Assembly (NCBI GenBank): GCA_023853785.1
Contig: JAJIRX010000510.1
Coordinates: forward strand, 310,001 to 374,000
Reading direction: 5' to 3'
Length of the DNA stretch: 64,000 bases
Source: Psilocybe azurescens
Taxonomy: Eukaryota > Basidiomycota > Agaricomycetes > Agaricales > Agrocybaceae
Of this stretch, positions 59,138-64,000 are shown in pieces. Position 1 is the first letter of the stretch; each line of letters starts with the position of its first letter. A program made the translations under genes and the position numbers. Below the pieces are notes generated by a model. The model had not been told where the DNA came from and ran no database searches. It saw only the letters and a list, made by a program, of their open reading frames with translations.

Positions 59138-59811
59138 ATTGTGGTCGATGGAAATGACTATGTGCAATGTTGGTGAAAGGCCACCATTACATCTACTGCT
59201 TTTATATGCCGAGCGTAGTTTGACGCGTGCAGCATATTCGAGCACCTAGCGGTAAGCATTCACCGAGCGCAGCTTCTAGCTTCCAAATTTAAAGATGCTT
59301 ATTATCGTTTACCCGGTTTCCATTGTTTTCTTCCACTTTTTGGATGGCTATCGACAGCGCAGTCCGTCATGGGCTTATATTCCCACTACGGGCGTTACAG
59401 TACGACGCTGCTAGTTCGACGAGCGGCGATGCCTGCCAGCAATGCTTGTTCCCTGCAGTATTGAATTTCAAAGACTCTAGGACGATCGGTGAAGTGCTGC
59501 AATATTATTGCTAATATATAGTACACATAGGCTGAAGAGACGAAAATAAAATGTTGAATTTGGTAGAGTTATACATATGCAATGGTACCCTATCTAACTT
59601 CAAAAACATACAGATACAGAGACGCAGATAATTAGCACAAGAAAAGGCGATAGTTTGATGGCTGATGATACAGAATTGCGGGTGGTGATGAATTGGTGAT
59701 AGGTACAGATGAGATTAGGTGCTATGCTGGGTCGTGTCAGTCGTATTCCGTCGAGGAAGGGTCGTAAAGCAAACGCTAAACGTGGAAAAGCGAAATAATG
59801 AGGCCAATGAT
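59138..59811. other. Intergenic region between two minus-strand genes
   Basis: 674 bp with the promoter of the secreted protein gene and the 3' flank of the acidic orphan. Nothing else is recognised. Confidence 0.4.
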
Positions 59812-60512
59812 CTACTCGTTCGACGACGAGGGAGTGGGAGCCGAATCCCCGTAGAACTCCCTTTCGAATTCTTCCAGATGCGTTCGTATAGCTTCTAGAT
59901 TTGATGGATCTGTAGCAGCAAGAAGCGCCTCAAGATCAGACGAGGATTCGGCAGTAAGTTGGGCATTGGAGGATATGTCCCAGCTCTCCATTTCGAGGAG
60001 CTGGTCATGCGTTAAATTCCAAGCCATGGACGCTTCGAGATTGGCCATCTCGGCCATAGCTGTATCCATATCCACGTCAACTTCAGGCGGATCATCCGCA
60101 GAAGAAAACAAAGTGGGTTCAGGTTGATTATTCTGTTCCAGGAAGGAGAGGTATTCCTGTTGCTCGCCATAGTTAGGGTTTGTAATTGGCGCCGAGACTT
60201 GCATATCATCAAACGGGACCGTTGATGTTGAGGCAAAGATGGGGAAACCCATTTGGTCGAAAGGAGTCGGCACAGGAGTGTACGAAAGATCCCTGACCAA
60301 GTCCTCAAAATGTTTTCTAAAGGACAGAACATGTTAGCAAGTTTCGCCACAAATGGTAAGGATCAAGTACGGATGGTGTCTCACCTGGCTTTGTTGATGA
60401 TATCTTGCGTTAGAGGGACAAATTGGAAACTGCCAACATCAGAGGTTTTGGTCTGAGGCGCAGGATCGTGCATTCGAGGAGAGAGTGGAACGTATCGAAC
60501 GGTAAACGCCAT
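59812..60512 (-). CDS. Acidic orphan protein of 210 residues
   Basis: Two exons (60385-60512 and 59812-60316) join in phase to 633 nt. Exon 1 gives MAFTVRYVPLSPRMHDPAPQ, then FQFVPLTQDIINKAR. Exon 2 begins KHFEDLVRDLSYTPVPTPFD. The C-terminal two thirds are strongly acidic and rich in Gln, Asn, Ser and Thr (VDVDMDTAMAEMANLEASMA; SDLEALLAATDPSNLEAIRT). It has no signal peptide, membrane segment or DNA-binding motif. The composition resembles activation domains, but that is inference. I recognise no family. Confidence 0.7.
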
Positions 60513-62892
60513 ATTGAGATATAATTAGTGAGGGAGGGATTATACTGTGATGGATAGGGTTTGATATTGCCGATATTTATACATTCAGCGAGTGGCAATG
60601 AGGCCAACGTGGAAGCGTGGATATATATGGATCACTGACCTTTCTGACTAGCCATCTATTGAAGACGGCCAGAATGCGGGGCTTCCGACTCCGCATATGG
60701 ACCATTCTAACAACAACAATCATTTGAAGGCGCGCAGTAATGTCACAAAGGCTTCACCTTTTTGTGGACGAAAGGCCACTCTTCTCAGTAGTAACCGGCA
60801 ATATCGGCGAGAATCAAGCAAATTCCTTGAAAAAGGCCAAGGCATTGTATTCTCTTGTAGACTCCATTCAAGGCCAAAGAGAGGGTCTATGTTGACTTGC
60901 ACAATTACAACATTCAATTGTTCGACGAATTCATTTCACGATGTACAAATTTGGAACAATGAATGCCGATGGTGGGTGGCGAGGCGTCCAAATTAGTTAT
61001 CAGCAATTATCAGCCTGCTATCGCAGCCCACATGGATTTATCAGGGATGATAGTCATCCTCAAAGGAGCTAGAATATAAGTCAAAGGACGTAATGCAATC
61101 AGGCAGCTGTGGGACAAACGTATAAGTAGAGTCATTGTACAAGCGTATATGACTCCAAACACAGTAAGCTGTGAGCGTTCGATGATGCCCTTCACCGATG
61201 ATAGCATACATATCTCCCACCATGCCATGCATGTGGGAAAAAAGTAGGTTATTTTTGACGTCTCAAGAAGACAACGAGGCTACAAGGAGGCGCAAAAAAA
61301 GAGTTGAAAGTTTGAGGTGCTAACAATGTGTAGCAATGTATTGAAGTACCCAGGAGGTATGCACGGCTCAAGCAAAGTTTCTTGCGAGATTGTCCACCTT
61401 GGGTGCGCAGCGCGCTGCATGCTGCATGTAGTGAAATGTAAGGTTGTATTTGGGCCGGAGTGGCTCGGGAGTGGCGATGCTGCGGGAAGCTAATACCTAC
61501 GTATTTGGTTCTAATTGGTGAAGGCTTCTCAACTAATGTTGGCCAGGATCGATCAAACCACAACACCACCACCAAACCCACGCCTACCTACACTCGCCGG
61601 CTGGGCTGCTTCTGACCAATCATCTAAAGAAACTATGTTATTTATGTTAAACACAGGAAGGCTTCTAAATCCGCACCAGGCTATATTTACCCACTGCAGG
61701 GCCCTAGCCACCTTGGTTTCGAATGGCGAGTTTTTGAGTCTTGCTCTTCCATTATCCATGAATGCATACTAGCAGCTTCGTACCTCATACTTCCAAGGAT
61801 TGGAATCGGAGACTTCAACAGTGGCATCTACATGGGTTTCATGACTTTTGGAGTGGTACCGGAAGGAACGAGTCGCTCCGCACCTATTAACACATCGGTA
61901 GGGCTTAGGACACGGCCTTTCGGCGGTTGCGTACAGGTGGAGCGAAACATTCAATCAGACTTAACTTTAGAAGTTAGGACTTGTGGTGAGTTACTACTGC
62001 TCTATTCTAATTCTACGAAGATCAAAGGTCTAAGTCAGAATTCATGTCATCTGACGACACATTTTTAAGTTGGCTCTTGACGAGGAAGTTCCGATTACCT
62101 TGAGTACTCAAGTGAAAGTGGACAGCATCAGAGGCGTATCACGCCGATGTTGTAAATGTTGTTCTTTCAAGATATTCATTAACGTCACTAACTAGCCATA
62201 AATTACGAGTACTCAGCGTTGCCATCGTCGGTCCCTGTTGACCTTCTTTCTAAATTGATATGGCCAGGCAAGGAGCTAGTAACCGGTAGCCTGGGAGTGA
62301 GCAAGAGGCTCTTAAAGCATTCCCTTTGTTAACATACGAACCAATTCTTTGTGTAAAAGCTCTATGGGAACCAGAAGCTACACCTTTTGAAAGCCTGCTA
62401 CTATACACACGTGTTACTATCTCAAAATCTGACAGACAGTATCGACATATGTGTATTAAATACTTATTGGAAATGCCTTATTTCTGGGGGTCAAATCCAT
62501 CGAGACATTCTGAAGGTATCTTCTGCGATATTGTCAATTTCCGAACAACTGATGAGACTACTAAGGACTCTTGATTGATCAATTCTTTGCTTAACCCTGC
62601 GTTTCAGCTGACACGTCGGTGGATTTGACGAAATATATCTTATTGGAAGATAATTTCACCAAAATTTAACACAAATGTATTTGTCTGATATTTCTTGGAT
62701 TTTTTGGCCATCTTTGAAGGAGGCGCTGGACAGGCGCCAAGAACCGCGAATTGCCGGGACTCCACGTGCCATCATTATGAGCACCTGACTTAACTTGGAC
62801 ATCGTCAGAATTGAACAGGACGCGACATTACTGGCGATGCCACCCCAACGCAGATCGTAACGCACAGTCTATGAGTGTGGGTTAAGCTCAAG
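60513..62892. other. Gene-poor region of 2.4 kb
   Basis: Only short open frames of mixed composition (60697-60996, 61249-61581, 61832-62068, 62326-62574) without motifs. The right part (about 62600-62892) has A/T-rich sequence directly next to the transposase remnant and may be transposon debris. Confidence 0.45.
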
Positions 62893-63264
62893 TCAAGTGC
62901 CAGTCATTGTTTTTTTCTTAATCCATCCACCGCCGTCATGGACGGACAACTGAGTAAAAAGACCATTACCTAAATTTATGATAGTGCTCATAGGCTTTGC
63001 ATTACAGCTATCTGCAAAATAGTAGACCGCTTTCAAAATTTCGTGTGTGCGCCTTTGTTTGGTACAAACAGCTCTTTTGGTAAAGCGCAGCTGGCGCAAG
63101 CCTTGTTTGCTCGTTTCTCGATGCCCCACAGTGCTTATGAACCGTCGAATGGTTTGGGAAGTGATCCCCATAGCGAGTTCAATATCCTTCGTCCTCATAT
63201 CACGCAGAGACATTGTAAGAACAAGTTTTTTCTGTTCTTCTGAGATATAGCAAAAGTTTCCCAT
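62893..63264 (-). pseudogene. Tc1/mariner-type transposase, N-terminal fragment
   Basis: The frame from 63264 opens MGNFCYISEEQKKLVLTMSL and continues RDMRTKDIELAMGITSQTIR. This is the helix-turn-helix DNA-binding start typical of Tc1/mariner-like transposases in basidiomycete genomes. After about 70 residues the similarity is lost, and no catalytic DDE region follows. The element is therefore a truncated remnant. Part of this fragment (about 62998-63082) recurs in inverted orientation at about 63366-63443. Confidence 0.6.
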
Positions 63265-63443
63265 GGCAGAAGAGTCGGACAGTGTTAGATTGAGATATAT
63301 ATTGAACTATAGACAGGCACTATACATAACAGGTGGAAACCCAATCGCACTGTAACGTCATAATACCAAAAGAGGTGTTTGTACCAAACAAAGGCGCACA
63401 CACGAAATTTTGAAAGCGGTCTACTATTTTGCAGATAGCTGTA
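62998..63443. repeat. Inverted repeat within transposon remnant
   Basis: About 80 bp starting at 62998 (read on the minus strand, containing gtttgtaccaaacaaaggcg) recurs on the plus strand at about 63366-63443 with few changes. The arms flank some 285 bp that includes the transposase N-terminus. The arrangement suggests an inverted duplication or a nested insertion during decay of the element. Confidence 0.7.
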
Positions 63444-64000
63444 ACGAGTACCAACGTAATACAGGATCTTCGCGCGTTGCTCACCGATGCAGCTCCATGC
63501 TTCTTTTTCTATATAGATACAGAGGGTGACCAGGCAGGCGAGAGAATGTTCAAATCTCATAATGTGTATCCACTCTCACATTGGTTGCTTTGTTTTCCAT
63601 AATACGACGTGGCACATATGCTCCAAGCAGAACAAATACCGTGACAGATCATTGTCTTGCATCATCGGATTATTGCTCGAATCCATAATCCGATGTTTAA
63701 AGTAGGAATTTTTTTGTTCTTATTCATATCGATATCGATTCTTGTCGACTCTGAGTATTATTCGTCCAGCCGCCATAACGCAGCCGAGAAGAAGGCAGTA
63801 ACTCAATTATACGGATGTGGGCTGATTAAATCATTCATCTCGAGACTTATTGATGTGCAATGAATTCACAAGAAAATCATGGTCAGATAGATTGTTAACT
63901 GTGATCTATCCATTCTCATCTTCGTTTGGGCGATGGCGAAGATTTGTCTAGACTAATTCTGGACCACCTATAACGACGTATCGACTGGATCAGAGCATCG
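63444..64000. other. Right-end region without a recognised gene
   Basis: About 560 bp with only short open frames and no motif. A transposon-derived flank or the start of another gene beyond the window cannot be told apart. Confidence 0.4.

Overview
The window is nuclear DNA of a filamentous basidiomycete, most likely an Agaricomycete mushroom. Genes are dense, read on both strands and cut by many short introns (about 45-90 nt, GT-AG, some next to very small exons). The contents fit this group: two class I hydrophobins, several F-box and leucine-rich-repeat proteins, an oligopeptide transporter and an amino acid permease. No tRNA, rRNA or CRISPR array was recognised. I rebuilt gene models by hand from splice signals and protein similarity. 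Where exon lengths sum to a multiple of three with good family agreement, I treat the model as firm.

Layout. 1-1.9 kb: no gene seen. 1.9-3.6 kb (-): leucine-rich-repeat protein. 4.4-7.1 kb (+): amino acid permease with 19 exons, several of 9-22 nt. 8.4-12.3 kb (+): two tandem F-box paralogues, the second apparently damaged. 12.8-13.2 kb (+): orphan protein. 13.6-15.8 kb (-): F-box protein with a coiled coil. 17.0-19.4 kb (-): unknown low-complexity protein. 19.6-21.3 kb (-): beta subunit of Rab geranylgeranyltransferase, divergent from a small Ser/Thr/Pro-rich gene. 23.9-25.8 kb: head-to-head hydrophobin pair made by inverted duplication. 26.1-26.9 kb: an 855-bp near-perfect palindrome that looks like a fold-back CACTA-type element. 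27.5-30.4 kb (+): the hydantoinase-A half of 5-oxoprolinase. 30.9-33.0 kb (-): another F-box gene. 34.0-37.1 kb (-): DUF262 (GmrSD-like) protein. 37.8-42.4 kb (+): condensin subunit SMC2, convergent with the kish secretory-pathway gene at 42.5-42.9 kb (-). 45.8-48.8 kb (+): oligopeptide transporter. 49.4-50.4 kb (+): probable single-pass membrane protein. 50.9-54.8 kb (+): Msb1/Mug8-domain protein. 58.2-59.1 kb (-): secreted protein. 59.8-60.5 kb (-): acidic orphan. 62.9-63.4 kb: Tc1/mariner-type transposase remnant. The gene-poor stretches are 43-45.8, 54.8-58.2 and 60.5-62.9 kb.

The genes do not form one pathway. Housekeeping functions (chromosome condensation, Rab prenylation, early secretory traffic, polarity) are mixed with nutrient uptake (amino acid permease, oligopeptide transporter, glutathione-cycle enzyme) and fast-evolving accessory families (F-box, hydrophobin, secreted orphans). 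Several genes carry single-base frame breaks. In the Msb1 gene four of five lie at runs of identical bases, which suggests consensus errors more than true decay. The fold-back element, the permease microexons and the missing half of 5-oxoprolinase are the most unusual features.
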